A stretch of 64,000 nucleotides of DNA from Palsa-506 sp963836355 (GTDB lineage: Bacteria > Actinomycetota > Actinomycetes > Streptosporangiales > Streptosporangiaceae): assembly GCA_963836355.1 (NCBI GenBank), contig CAWIJO010000002.1, positions 868,001-932,000 of the forward strand. Reading direction: 5' to 3'. Made by a program: the position numbers and the translations under genes. Shown one piece after another: positions 53,368 to 62,601 of the stretch. The notes below the pieces were generated by a model, which was not told where the DNA came from, ran no database searches, and worked only from the letters and a program-made list of their open reading frames with translations. The stretch's first letter is position 1, and each line of letters opens with the position of its first letter.

Positions 53368-54841
53368 TCACCGCGATGAGGTCGACTCCTGGCTGGACGC
53401 CGACGTCCAGCCGCTGCCGCCGCCGCCGGGAGCCTTCGAGCGGGTGAGCAGGCGGGCGCGGCGGCGCAAGGCCGGCCGGGCCATCGCATCGGCAGCCGGC
53501 GCAGCCGTGCTCGTCACCGGCCTCGCGATCACCCCGCGGGTGGCAGGTTCGCTGCTCGGCCGCCCGGCCGGGCCGCCCGCCAAGGTCCAGGGCAGCGCGA
53601 TCGCCGGCCCGGCGTTCTCACAGAAAGCGCCCAGCAGTCCCCGCCGCAGTGACGGGAGCACTAAGTCGCGCACGGCCACCCCGATCCCGACGCCGACGCC
53701 AGGTTCGTCGCTCTCAGCTAGCGGCTCCGGCCAGCCGGTGCCTGCTCGCTTCCGGCCGACCTCGGTTACCTTTATCGGTACGCATACCGGCGCAGCGATC
53801 GGCCAGGCCGGGACCCCGGGCAGCTGCGGCCCGCCGGACGCGGCGGTCTGCACCTCGCTGGCGGGCACGCCCGACTACGGCCAGACCTGGTACGGGGTCA
53901 GCGCGCCGGTCACCGGGGCGCCAGCGGGCTCGGCAGGCGTGAGCGGGCTCCGCTTCCTCAATACCCGCGACGGCTGGGCGTTCGGCCCCGAGCTGTGGGT
54001 CACCCATGACGGCGGCGCGGACTGGGCCCAGGAGTCGACGGACGGCCTGCGGGTCACCAGCCTGGAGACCGCTGGCGACCGGGCCTTCGCGCTGTTCGCC
54101 AGCTGCGCGGGCACTGGCGCCGATTTCGCCGCGCACTGCGCCAGCTTCCGGCTCTACTCCTCCCGCCTGGGCAGCGACAGCTGGCACCGGGTGCCCGGCG
54201 CGGCCAGCGACCTGCCGGCGGCCGGGAACGCGGCAGGCGCGGCGGCGGCGGCGAGCCTGGCGCTCGCTGCTGGCCCGGTGGCCGAACCGGCAGCCGGAAC
54301 CGGATACGTGCTGGCGCCATCGGGTGCCGTGCTCAGCGGACCGCTGGCCGGCGGCCCCTGGGCGGTCGCCGGGCAGGCTCCGTGCCAGTCCGCCGTTGCC
54401 CAGCCGGCCGGCTGGCCGCCCGGCGCGATGCTCACCGTGGGCTCGAACGAGCTCTTCGTGGCGTGCACGAGCGCGGCCGCACCGGGCAGTCAGGGTTACC
54501 TCAAGTCCGTCTGGGCCTCGACTGACGACGGGGCGCACTGGCAGCAGACCGGAACGGTGCGAGGGCCCGGGATCGCGACATCCCTGGCAGCGGCGCAGGG
54601 CGGCCTGGTCGTGCTCGCCACCAGCACGTGCATAGACGTCTCCGCAGACGGCGGCGCGACCTGGCGGCAGGCGTACGGCAGCCCGCCCGGCGCGGCTGCC
54701 GGGCGGCCTGGCTTCTCCTACGTCGGCATGACCGACGGAGCGCACGGGGTCGCCGTGCCCGCCGACACCGGCCTGCAGGAAGTGTTCATCACCGTCAACG
54801 GCGGCAGCACCTGGCAGCCATCGCCCGTCAGCAGCGGCTGA
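53360..54841 (+). CDS. Membrane protein with extracellular beta-propeller repeats, possible anti-sigma partner
   Basis: 493 aa. Short cytosolic N-terminus (DEVDSWLDADVQPLPPPPGAFERVSRRARRRKAGR), one membrane helix (residues ~40-60), Ser/Pro/Thr linker, then BNR/YCF48-like blades with WVTHDGGADW, VWASTDDGAHW, DVSADGGATWRQ and TVNGGSTWQ. GTG start overlaps the sigma gene by 8 bp, so expression is coupled. No ZAS zinc motif is visible, so anti-sigma function is inferred from the pairing only. It probably senses something at the cell surface. Confidence 0.78.
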   Translation: MSNHRDEVDSWLDADVQPLPPPPGAFERVSRRARRRKAGRAIASAAGAAVLVTGLAITPRVAGSLLGRPAGPPAKVQGSAIAGPAFSQKAPSSPRRSDGSTKSRTATPIPTPTPGSSLSASGSGQPVPARFRPTSVTFIGTHTGAAIGQAGTPGSCGPPDAAVCTSLAGTPDYGQTWYGVSAPVTGAPAGSAGVSGLRFLNTRDGWAFGPELWVTHDGGADWAQESTDGLRVTSLETAGDRAFALFASCAGTGADFAAHCASFRLYSSRLGSDSWHRVPGAASDLPAAGNAAGAAAAASLALAAGPVAEPAAGTGYVLAPSGAVLSGPLAGGPWAVAGQAPCQSAVAQPAGWPPGAMLTVGSNELFVACTSAAAPGSQGYLKSVWASTDDGAHWQQTGTVRGPGIATSLAAAQGGLVVLATSTCIDVSADGGATWRQAYGSPPGAAAGRPGFSYVGMTDGAHGVAVPADTGLQEVFITVNGGSTWQPSPVSSG

Positions 54842-54861
54842 CCCGCCCGCAGCGGAAGGCC

Positions 54862-55386
54862 TCAGCCAGCCGCGGGCGCTGGCCCGGCGAAGTCGCCGGC
54901 CGCGACCCGGAGCCCTCGCAGCAGGCCGAAGATCTCGTCGCGTTCGGCTGCCGCGAATACGCCCACGCCGAACTCCGCGGCCATCAGATCCTTGGTCGCC
55001 CGCTCGACCAGGCCGCGGCCCTCCGGGGTTATCTCGGCCAGCGTGCCCCGGCCATCCCGCGGGTTGGGCCGGCGCACCACCAGCCCCTGCCGCTCCAGTC
55101 GCTGGATGATGTTGGTGACGCTGGTCGGGTGCACCATCAGCCGCTGCCCGATCAGCCGCAGCGGCAGCGCGCCGGCCCGGCTGAAGCTGATCAGGACCAG
55201 CGCCTCGTACCGCGCGAAGGTCAGCCCGTGCGGCCGGAGCTGCCCGTCAAGCTCGGCCAGCAGGATCTGCTGCGCCCGCATGATCGAGGTAGCGGCGGCC
55301 ATGGCAGCCGAGTCCCCGAACCTGCGCTGCCAGATTTCCGCAGCGCGGGCGATCGGGTCGAACGGCAGATCCAGCGGCTTCCGCAC
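54862..55386 (-). CDS. MarR family transcriptional regulator
   Basis: 174 aa. QQILLAELDGQLRPHGLTFARYEALVLISFSRAGALPLRLIGQRLMVHPTSVTNIIQRLERQGLVVRRPNPRDGRGTLAEITPEG spans the winged helix. I choose the GTG six bases after TACGGT (leaderless); an ATG 30 codons earlier adds a Arg/Ala-rich extension. Convergent with the beta-propeller gene. Ligand unknown. Confidence 0.88.
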   Translation of the reverse strand: MRKPLDLPFDPIARAAEIWQRRFGDSAAMAAATSIMRAQQILLAELDGQLRPHGLTFARYEALVLISFSRAGALPLRLIGQRLMVHPTSVTNIIQRLERQGLVVRRPNPRDGRGTLAEITPEGRGLVERATKDLMAAEFGVGVFAAAERDEIFGLLRGLRVAAGDFAGPAPAAG

Positions 55387-55510
55387 AGCCACACCGTACC
55401 GCCGCCGGGCCGCGCGCCCGGCAGGCCGCGGCCGGCCCGGTAGCTCAGCGTAAACAACTCCCCCACGATTGGTCACGACGGGGTTACACTGCGGACCGGG
55501 ACGGTGGCCG

Positions 55511-56218
55511 ATGAATCGGGGGACGACGCGAGTGCCCGGTCACGCGCTGGCGGCAGTGACTCCCGTGCTTGCGGCCGGCGTGGGCCTGCGGCGCGGCTCG
55601 GGCTGGGTACTCCGGGCCGCCAGCTTCCGCATCGAGGCCGCCGCGACCGGCCGTACGGCGGCGGGCATCGCAGTCAGCAGCCATGCCGAGGGCAACGTGA
55701 TAGTCGACCTGCTGGCCGGCCAGATCCGCCCGGCGCATGGCGAGCTGCGGGTGCTCGGCGAGGATATGACATCGGCAGCGGGGCGGGCCGCCGTGCGAGC
55801 CCGGGCCGGGGTCGCCCGCCGGGCCGTCAAGCCGCAGCCCGCCGGCCGGGTACGCGGGATCATCGACCACGCCGCCAGGCTCACCGGGAGGCCTGCCGGC
55901 GACCGCGACCTGCTCGCCGCCGCGATCATCGACCGGCTCGCCCTGATCCCGTGGGCGGAGGTCCCGCTGCGCACGGCGCCCGAGGTGATCTGCAGGCGGG
56001 CCCGGCTCGCCGCGGCCGCGGTGCACCAGCCTGACCTGCTGCTGCTCGACTGCCTGCTGGATGGACTCGCCGCCAGGGACACTGCTGCGCTCGCCGACGC
56101 CATCCGGGACCTGGGCCGGGACACCGCGATCGTCGCCACCGGGCGCGACACCCGGGCGCTGGGGCTGATCTGTGACGACATGCTGACGCTCGCCTACGGG
56201 ATCATCGTCCGGGCCTAG
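55511..56218 (+). CDS. Pseudo-ABC ATPase (ATP-binding motifs missing)
   Basis: 235 aa. The general plan follows an ABC transporter ATPase: LLAGQIRPAHGELRVLGEDM after Walker A, and PDLLLLDCLLDGLAARDTAALADAIRDL at Walker B. But Walker A (GxxGxGKS/T) is replaced by SSHAEGNVIV, the LSGGQ signature is not recognisable (APEVICRRARLAAAAV) and the catalytic Glu after Walker B is Cys. It cannot hydrolyse ATP normally. No permease gene adjoins it. The frame is intact and codon-biased, so it may serve another role. Confidence 0.7.
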   Translation: MNRGTTRVPGHALAAVTPVLAAGVGLRRGSGWVLRAASFRIEAAATGRTAAGIAVSSHAEGNVIVDLLAGQIRPAHGELRVLGEDMTSAAGRAAVRARAGVARRAVKPQPAGRVRGIIDHAARLTGRPAGDRDLLAAAIIDRLALIPWAEVPLRTAPEVICRRARLAAAAVHQPDLLLLDCLLDGLAARDTAALADAIRDLGRDTAIVATGRDTRALGLICDDMLTLAYGIIVRA

Positions 56219-56345
56219 CGCGCCGTCTCGGTACCCGGCGAAAGCGCGTCCAGTGGCCCGGCACTGCCGGTCAGCAGCGAGTGCCGGCCGGTGCCCTGGA
56301 TGCGCAGCCGGCCGACCGAGCCGACGCTGCCGTAGGCTACCGGAG

Positions 56346-57197
56346 ATGGATTGGAGCCTGCTCGGCTGCGGCCAGTCCGGGCATGTGACCTATGCCCCGG
56401 CCGAACCCGAGCTTCGCGCGCGGCTGAGCGTTCCCACCGCCGACGGCCCGGCCTGGCGCTGCCTGCGCTGCGGGACGTTCGTGCCCGGTGAGCCTGCCGG
56501 GTCGGGCCCGGCCGCCGCGGCGCCGGAGCCCCGGCGCGACAAGGACCTGCGCGGTGCCATCATCCTGCGTGTCTTCGCCATCGAGCGCTTCCTCCGTGCG
56601 CTGGTCTTTGCCGTGCTGACCTACGGCGTTTGGCAGTACAGGCAATCGCGCCTGACGATCGAGCAGGCTTTCGAGCACAAGCTGCCGATCATCCGCGCGC
56701 TATTCCGCGAGCTCGGCCTCAACATCAATCACTCCAAACTCATCGGCCTCGTGCAGCGCGCCTTCACGCTAAGCCCGCGCGTGCTCGGCTATCTCGTGCT
56801 CGGCCTGGCGGTGTACGTCGTGGTCGAGCTGATCGAGGGGGTAGGCCTCTGGCTGGCCAAGCGCTGGGGCGAGTATTTCGCGATGGTGGTCACCGCGGTC
56901 TTCCTGCCGTACGAGATCTATGACCTGACCGCGAAGATCACCGTGACGCGGGTGCTGTTCCTCGCGATCAACCTGGCCCTCGTGCTGTACCTGGTGCTGA
57001 CGAGGCGGCTGTTCGGCGTGCGCGGGGGCAAGCACGCCTACGAGGCGCGGCTGCAAAGCGAGTCGATCATGCAGAACGCGATCGACGCGGCGGCGGCCGG
57101 TCCAGCCGCAGCCCCGGAGGCTGCCGCAGCCCCGGAGGCTGCCGCCGGACACACCGAGCCAGCCGAGGCCGCCGAGGTGCCGGGCACTAGCCGCTGA
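56346..57197 (+). CDS. DUF2127 membrane protein
   Basis: 283 aa. N-terminal Cys-rich segment (LGCGQSGH ... WRCLRCGTFV) that could bind zinc, then four hydrophobic segments between residues ~75 and 235, with LWLAKRWGEYFAMVVTAVFLPYEIYDLTAK as in DUF2127, and an Ala/Pro/Glu tail with a duplicated APEAA unit. ATG seven bases after TAGGCT: leaderless. Its end overlaps the convergent meaB by 11 bp. Function unknown. Confidence 0.82.
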   Translation: MDWSLLGCGQSGHVTYAPAEPELRARLSVPTADGPAWRCLRCGTFVPGEPAGSGPAAAAPEPRRDKDLRGAIILRVFAIERFLRALVFAVLTYGVWQYRQSRLTIEQAFEHKLPIIRALFRELGLNINHSKLIGLVQRAFTLSPRVLGYLVLGLAVYVVVELIEGVGLWLAKRWGEYFAMVVTAVFLPYEIYDLTAKITVTRVLFLAINLALVLYLVLTRRLFGVRGGKHAYEARLQSESIMQNAIDAAAAGPAAAPEAAAAPEAAAGHTEPAEAAEVPGTSR

Positions 57198-58218
57198 CAA
57201 GCTCGTCGGCGGCCGAGTACGGATCGAGCTGGCCGGCCGCCACCCGGCCGGCCAGGTCGTCGATCCTGGCGTCCCCCGGCAGGCCGCCCATCCGCTCGCG
57301 CATGACGCCGACCGCGATGGCCGCTATCTCCTCCCTGGCCCTGGCCAGCCGCCGGGCGGCCAGTCCGGCTGAGCCGTCCAGCCAAGACCAGTGCGCCTTG
57401 ATCCGCGCCATCAGGTCATCGATGCCAGTGCCGGAGGCAGCGACGGTGCTGACGATCGGCGGCTTCCACTGGCCGTCGGCCCATTGCCCCATCGACAGCA
57501 TGATGCGCAGGTCACGGACGGATTCGTGGGCGCCGGGCCGGTCGGACTTGTTCACCACGAGGATGTCGGCGATCTCCAGGATGCCGGCCTTCGCCGCCTG
57601 GACCGAATCACCCATTCCCGGCGCCACGATGACCAGCGTCGAGTCGGCCAGCGAGGCGATCTCCACTTCCGCCTGGCCGACCCCGACTGTCTCGACCATG
57701 ACCAGGTCGAAGCCCGCCGCGTCCAGGATCCGGAGGGCCTGCGGGGTGGCCACGGACAGGCCGCCCAGATGCCCGCGGCTGGCCATTGACCTGATGAAGA
57801 TCCCTTCGTCGGTCGAGTGGTCCTGCATTCGCACCCGGTCACCGAGCAGCGCGCCGCCGCTGAACGGGGACGTCGGGTCGACCGCGAGCACGCCGATCCG
57901 CAGCCCGGCGGCGCGGTACGCACCCGCCAGCGCGCCCGTCATGGTCGACTTCCCGACTCCCGGGGAACCGGTCAGGCCAATTACCCGTGCCGTGCCGGTA
58001 TACGGCGCGATCGCCTTCATCACCGGGCGCAGCTCGGGTGAGCGGTTTTCGACCAGGGAGATCAGCCTGGCCAGTGCCCTGGCGTCTCCTTCCCGGGCGC
58101 TGGCGACCATGGCCTCCGGCGCCGCGGCCGCTCGCCGGCGCGCCCGCGGCCCGCCGCCCGGCGCGCCGGCCGCCGGTACCCCAGCGGCCGCCGTCGCGGC
58201 CGCGCCGAGGTCAGCCAC
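57187..58218 (-). CDS. meaB: MeaB-type GTPase, methylmalonyl-CoA mutase chaperone
   Basis: 343 aa G3E GTPase that protects and reloads B12-dependent acyl-CoA mutases. Walker A GSPGVGKSTMTGAL, DPTSPFSGGALLGDRVRM, VETVGVGQAE (Walker B/switch) and NKSD base recognition. GTG overlaps the thiolase stop by 8 bp, so they are coupled. The N-terminal ~40 residues are low-complexity Ala/Gly. Expected to act with the mutase at 50.8-52.4 kb. Confidence 0.93.
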   Translation of the reverse strand: MADLGAAATAAAGVPAAGAPGGGPRARRRAAAAPEAMVASAREGDARALARLISLVENRSPELRPVMKAIAPYTGTARVIGLTGSPGVGKSTMTGALAGAYRAAGLRIGVLAVDPTSPFSGGALLGDRVRMQDHSTDEGIFIRSMASRGHLGGLSVATPQALRILDAAGFDLVMVETVGVGQAEVEIASLADSTLVIVAPGMGDSVQAAKAGILEIADILVVNKSDRPGAHESVRDLRIMLSMGQWADGQWKPPIVSTVAASGTGIDDLMARIKAHWSWLDGSAGLAARRLARAREEIAAIAVGVMRERMGGLPGDARIDDLAGRVAAGQLDPYSAADELVSG

Positions 58219-59407
58219 GGCCCGGCACTGGCACCTCGAGCAGCAGCGCATCGCCCTGGCCGCCGCCGCCGCAGAGCGCCGCCGCGCCAAGCCCGCCACC
58301 ACGGCGGCGCAGCTCATTGACCAGGTGCAGGGCGATCCGCGCGCCGGACGCGCCGATCGGATGGCCGAGCGCGATGGCACCGCCGTTGACGTTGACCCGG
58401 TCATGGCCGACGCCAAGGTCGCGGATGGACTGGATGGCAACGGCGGCGAATGCCTCGTTTATCTCGATCAGGTCCAGCTCATTCACCGTGCGGCCGGCCT
58501 TGCGGAGGGCATGCCGGATCGCGCCTGATGGCTGGGAGTGCAGCGAGTTGTCCGGGCCTGCCACGTTCCCGTGCGCGCCGATCCTGGCCAGCACCGGCAG
58601 CCCGCTGGCGGCGGCAGCCTCGGCGGAGGCAACTAGCACCGCACAGGCGCCGTCCGAGATCTGCGATGCCGATCCCGCCGTGATAGTGCCGTCTACGGCG
58701 AACGCCGGGCGGAGCCTGCTCAGCGCCTCGGCCGTGGCGTCCGCGCGGACGCCCTCGTCGGTATCGAAGATCACCGGATCACCGCGCCGCTGCGGCACCG
58801 AGACGGCCACGATCTCCCCGACCAGCAGGCCGTCCTTGATCGCCGCCGCGGCCCGCTGGTGCGACGCCGCGGCGAACTCATCCTGCTCCGCCCGGCTGAT
58901 GGCCAGCCCGGCGCCTCGCCGCTCGGTGGACTCGCCCATCGACACCTGATCGAATGCGTCGCTGAGGCCGTCATACGCCATCGCGTCGGTCAGCTCGGCG
59001 GAGCCGAACCGGTAGCCACGGCGGGCCTTCGGCAGCAGGTGCGGAGCGCTCGTCATCGATTCCATGCCGCCGGCCACCACGATCTCGAACTCCCCCGCCC
59101 GGATCAGCTGGGCGGCCAGCGCGATGGCATCGAGCCCGGACAGGCAGACCTTGTTGATCGTGATGGCCGGGACCGTCATCGGGATGCCGCCGGCCACTGC
59201 CGCCTGCCGGGACGGGTTCTGCCCCGCGCCGGCCTGCAGCACCTGGCCCATGATCACGTAGTCCACTTGATCACCCGCCAGGCCAGCCCGGCCGAGGGCC
59301 GCCCTGATCGCGATGCCGCCGAGCTCCGTAGCGCTGAAATCGCTGAGCGAGCCGAGCAACCGCCCGATGGCCGTTCTGGCCCCGCCGACAATGACTGCTT
59401 CCCGCAT
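58211..59407 (-). CDS. Acetyl-CoA C-acetyltransferase (thiolase)
   Basis: 398 aa biosynthetic-type thiolase. Nucleophile Cys in NKVCLSGLDA, NGGAIALGHPIGASGAR with catalytic His and CGGGGQGDA with the second Cys. ATG seven bases after TATTGT: leaderless. Operon with meaB, divergent from mce, an arrangement also known from Streptomyces. Confidence 0.94.
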   Translation of the reverse strand: MREAVIVGGARTAIGRLLGSLSDFSATELGGIAIRAALGRAGLAGDQVDYVIMGQVLQAGAGQNPSRQAAVAGGIPMTVPAITINKVCLSGLDAIALAAQLIRAGEFEIVVAGGMESMTSAPHLLPKARRGYRFGSAELTDAMAYDGLSDAFDQVSMGESTERRGAGLAISRAEQDEFAAASHQRAAAAIKDGLLVGEIVAVSVPQRRGDPVIFDTDEGVRADATAEALSRLRPAFAVDGTITAGSASQISDGACAVLVASAEAAAASGLPVLARIGAHGNVAGPDNSLHSQPSGAIRHALRKAGRTVNELDLIEINEAFAAVAIQSIRDLGVGHDRVNVNGGAIALGHPIGASGARIALHLVNELRRRGGGLGAAALCGGGGQGDALLLEVPVPGRG

Positions 59408-59455
59408 GCCTGAGACAATACCCATGTCCTGTGCAGTCGCCGGAGGGAGATATGG

Positions 59456-59878
59456 GTGCTGACTCGCATCGATCACGTCGGGATCGCGTGCCGGAGCCTG
59501 GCCGACAAGATCGCGTTCTATCAGTCCGTCTTCGGGCTGCGGCTGGTGAGCGAGGAAGTCCACCGGGAGCAGGGCGTCCGGGAGGCGATGCTGCAGGTAG
59601 CAGCCACGCCGGCGGGAATGTCCTGGGTGCAGCTGCTGGAGCCGCTCGGGCCGGACACGCCGGTCGGGAAGTTCCTGGCCCGGCGCGGTGAGGGAATCCA
59701 CCACATCGGCTACGGCGTGACGGATATCACCGCGGCGCTGGACTCGATCGGCGCCTCCGGCGTCCGGCTGGTCGACTCGCGGCCGCGGCACGGTTCCATG
59801 GGCGCGTCAATTGCCTTCCTGCATCCGGCCGACGTCGGCGGCGTGCTCACCGAGCTAGTGCAGGCAGCCGGCCGCTGA
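59456..59878 (+). CDS. mce: Methylmalonyl-CoA epimerase
   Basis: 140 aa glyoxalase-fold enzyme interconverting (R)- and (S)-methylmalonyl-CoA. Metal ligands: His in RIDHVGIA, Gln/His in EGIHHIGYGV, Glu near the end. GTG behind GGAGGGAG. Together with meaB and an acyl-CoA mutase it links propionate/branched-chain catabolism to succinate and supplies extender units. Confidence 0.94.
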   Translation: MLTRIDHVGIACRSLADKIAFYQSVFGLRLVSEEVHREQGVREAMLQVAATPAGMSWVQLLEPLGPDTPVGKFLARRGEGIHHIGYGVTDITAALDSIGASGVRLVDSRPRHGSMGASIAFLHPADVGGVLTELVQAAGR

Positions 59879-60187
59879 GCCGGGGTCTCACCAGCAGAAG
59901 TTCCTGGATCCCTGGGATTTACCTGCCGGGACCGCTAAAGTACAGGCAAACAGCAGGGATTTAACGGACAAAATGACCCCATACGGGCAGGAACGCGGAT
60001 CTACAGCGTGAGCGAACGCGAACAGGCCGCCAAGCGCTCAGCAGAGGGGTACGCTGCCAGGCACCGGGCGAGCTGCCTTCCGTGCCAGCCCGGGCAGCCG
60101 GCTCATCGGGTGCCGGCTGCCCAGGGGACAGTAGCGAGGTACAGGGCCCGGCCGGCGTATCTTCCCGTCTACCCAGGATTAGGCGAC
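59879..60187. other. Leader region upstream of the coiled-coil gene
   Basis: About 310 bp with GGGATTTA occurring twice and a TAAAGT box. An in-frame GTG at 60008 would extend the next protein by 60 residues of atypical composition; I treat this as untranslated. Confidence 0.45.
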
Positions 60188-61600
60188 ATGCAGCCCGATA
60201 TTGACGCTCAGCTCAGCAATTTTTTCGAGGAAACCCCGCAGCGCGACTTCGCGAGGGTCATGCGCGGCTATGACCCGCATCAGGTCAACGAGCACCTGAA
60301 GCAGATCGACAGCGAGCTGCGTCAGCACCGCGACCAGGTGCAGGCGCTGCACAGGGAGCTGGCTGACGCGCACCGCCAGATCCAGGAGCAGGAGCGTCCC
60401 ACCTACTCCGGGCTCGGGTCACGGATCGAGCAGCTGCTCAGGCTCGCGGAGGAGCAGCAGAACGAGATCCTGCACGAGGCGAGGTCCGCGGCCAACGAGT
60501 TCAACGCCAAGGCCAAGGTCGAGGCCGCCGAGGTCCGTGCGGCCGCCGAGAACGAGGCCGCCGAGCTGCGCGCCAACGCCAAGCGGGAGACCGATGACCT
60601 GCGGTCGTCCGCGGAGCGAGAGGCCGACGCGATCAGGACGAGCGCTCGGCGCGAGGCAGACGAGCTGACCTCGACCACCGAGCGCGAGGCGGCCAAGCTC
60701 CGCGCGACGGCCGATCACGAGGTCGCCGAGAAGCGGGCGGCCATCGAGCGGGACATCGCGAAGCTCCGCACGACCACGGAGCGCGAAGTCGCGCAGATGA
60801 AGGCCTCCTCCAAGCGCGAGCGGGACGAGATCCTCACCACCTCCAAGCGGCAGGCCGACGAGATGCGCAGCCAGGCGCAGCGGATCCTGGAGGAGAGCGA
60901 GGCACAGCGGGCGCAGGCCGAGGCCGAGTTCGACATTCAGCTCGCCTCGCGGCGCGAGGAAGCCGAGCGGCAGGAAGCCGAGCGGCTCTCCGCGGCGCAG
61001 GCGGCGACGCAGAAGCTGGTTTCCGAGGCCGAGCAGCGCGCGGCCACCGCCGAGCAGCGGGCCGCCAAGGCCAGCACGCAGGCCGAGCAGGCCCGCCGGG
61101 ACGCCGATCAGCACGCCCTGCAGCTGGTCACCAACGCGAAGAAGAACGCGGACCAGATAGTCGCCCAGGCGAAGTCGCAAGCCGATCAGCTGCTCGCCGA
61201 CACCAAGGCCGAGGCCGAGCGGCACCGCTCAAGCGCGCAGCGGCATGTGGACGACCTGAACAAGCAGAAGGAGAGCGTCGCGGCTCACCTCGCGCAGATC
61301 AGCCAGCTGCTCGGTACCCAGATGACCGGCCTCGGCGCGGCAATGCAGCCGGCCCCGGCCGCGCCCGCGGTGTCGGCGTCGCCCGCCAAGGCGGTCACGG
61401 CTGCGCCGGCCAACGGCGGCTCGCAGCCGGCGTCGGCGCCAACGCCGCGCCAGGGCGGGCCGTCTGGCCAGGCTGCCGGCGGCCAGGCTGCCGGCGGCCA
61501 GGGCGCTGGCGGCAGGTCCGGTGGTACCCCGGCGGCCAAGCAGTCGGTCAGCGCCAAGTCGGCCAAGTCCGGTGACAACGAGGACTGGTGGACGGACTAG
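60188..61600 (+). CDS. DivIVA-like long coiled-coil protein (Scy/FilP, 'cellulose-binding protein' type)
   Basis: 470 aa. N-terminal DivIVA-type segment (FARVMRGYDPHQVNEHLKQ), then ~330 residues of almost pure coiled coil with Glu/Arg/Ala heptads (EREADAIRTSARREADEL and similar), and a Gly/Ala/Pro tail containing a QAAGG duplicated repeat, ending DWWTD. Related Streptomyces proteins organise polar growth and hyphal shape with DivIVA, and one likewise adjoins mce. I start at the ATG beginning MQPDIDAQLSNFFEE. Suggests a filamentous or apically growing host. Confidence 0.85.
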   Translation: MQPDIDAQLSNFFEETPQRDFARVMRGYDPHQVNEHLKQIDSELRQHRDQVQALHRELADAHRQIQEQERPTYSGLGSRIEQLLRLAEEQQNEILHEARSAANEFNAKAKVEAAEVRAAAENEAAELRANAKRETDDLRSSAEREADAIRTSARREADELTSTTEREAAKLRATADHEVAEKRAAIERDIAKLRTTTEREVAQMKASSKRERDEILTTSKRQADEMRSQAQRILEESEAQRAQAEAEFDIQLASRREEAERQEAERLSAAQAATQKLVSEAEQRAATAEQRAAKASTQAEQARRDADQHALQLVTNAKKNADQIVAQAKSQADQLLADTKAEAERHRSSAQRHVDDLNKQKESVAAHLAQISQLLGTQMTGLGAAMQPAPAAPAVSASPAKAVTAAPANGGSQPASAPTPRQGGPSGQAAGGQAAGGQGAGGRSGGTPAAKQSVSAKSAKSGDNEDWWTD

Positions 61601-61640
61601 CAGCGCGCCGCACCGTATGAAGCGCCGCACCGCACGACAG

Positions 61641-61673
61641 GCGCCCGGTCCCATCGCTCGCGGGGCCGGGCGC
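61641..61673. terminator. Hairpin between convergent coiled-coil and SDR genes
   Basis: GCGCCCGGTCCC pairs with GGGGCCGGGCGC (one G-T pair) around a 9-base loop, followed by TTG. It can serve both genes. Confidence 0.65.
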
Positions 61674-61750
61674 TTGCCATTCGCCGGCTTCGCCAGCCGC
61701 AGCCTGGCCGCGCGCGGTCCCGGCACTCGCATGCCCGCCCGGCCGTCGGG

Positions 61751-62530
61751 CTAGAAGCCGATTGTCTGGCCGCCGTCCACGATGACTACCTGGCCGGTCA
61801 TGTACGAGGACGCGGCGCTGGCCAGGAAGACGGCCGGACCCGCCATCTCCTCCGCCCGGCCCCAGCGGCGCATCGGCACCGAGGCCACGGTGGCCGGCCC
61901 GGAAACCGGGTCATCCCATAGCTGCCGGTTGAGGTCGGTCGCGGTCCAGCCCGGGCACAGGGCATTGACCCGTACCCCGGTATTGCCCCATTCGACCGCC
62001 AGCGACTTCGTCAGCGAGACCAGCCCTGCCTTGGCCGCGCCGTAGGGCGACAGCAGCGGCGAGGCGGTCATCCCGGCCACCGAGGCAACATTGATCACCG
62101 AACCCTCGCCGCGCTGCACCAGATGACCGCCGATCGCGTGGCAGACGTAGACGGCGGAGTCGAGGTTGAGCCGCATCAGCTTGTCCCAGCCGGCCAGCCG
62201 GAGGTCGAGGAAGGCCGCCATGAAGTTCGACCCGCCCGCGTTGTTCACCACCACATCCATGTGCCCAAGCTGCTCGATAGCAGTTGCGACCGCGGCGTCG
62301 ACGGCTGGCTGGCTGGTGACATCCGCCGGGACGACGAACGCCCTGCGGCCGAGCGCGGTGATGTCCGCCGCGGTCTCGGCGAGCCCCTGCTCGCTGCGGG
62401 CAACGAGGGCAACGTCGGCACCGGCCCCGGCCAGGGCTACCGCGATCGACCGGCCGATCCCGCGGGACGCGCCGGTGACGAACGCGTTCTTGCCTGTCAG
62501 GTCGAAGAAACTCACGCTCGGTCCTTCCAT
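61751..62530 (-). CDS. Short-chain dehydrogenase/reductase
   Basis: 259 aa classical SDR. Cofactor loop VTGASRGIGRSIA, NNAGGSNF, catalytic Ser in VINVASVAGM, SPYGAAKAGL with Tyr and Lys, and a C-terminal YMTGQVVIVDGGQTIGF. Prefers NADP(H) by the Arg after the glycine loop. Similar to gluconate 5-dehydrogenase and 3-oxoacyl-ACP reductase groups; substrate unknown. Confidence 0.9.
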   Translation of the reverse strand: MEGPSVSFFDLTGKNAFVTGASRGIGRSIAVALAGAGADVALVARSEQGLAETAADITALGRRAFVVPADVTSQPAVDAAVATAIEQLGHMDVVVNNAGGSNFMAAFLDLRLAGWDKLMRLNLDSAVYVCHAIGGHLVQRGEGSVINVASVAGMTASPLLSPYGAAKAGLVSLTKSLAVEWGNTGVRVNALCPGWTATDLNRQLWDDPVSGPATVASVPMRRWGRAEEMAGPAVFLASAASSYMTGQVVIVDGGQTIGF

Positions 62531-62601
62531 TCGGTGGGAGCGGCCAGGCGCCAGGATTGACCAGCCGCCCAGTCTCAGTCAGCACGATACGGACATATGC
62601 C

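Noticed and set aside
60008..60187. N-terminal extension of the coiled-coil protein from GTG at 60008
   Set aside because: Composition unlike the rest of the protein and the family starts at the M-Q-P-D methionine; the segment is more likely leader.
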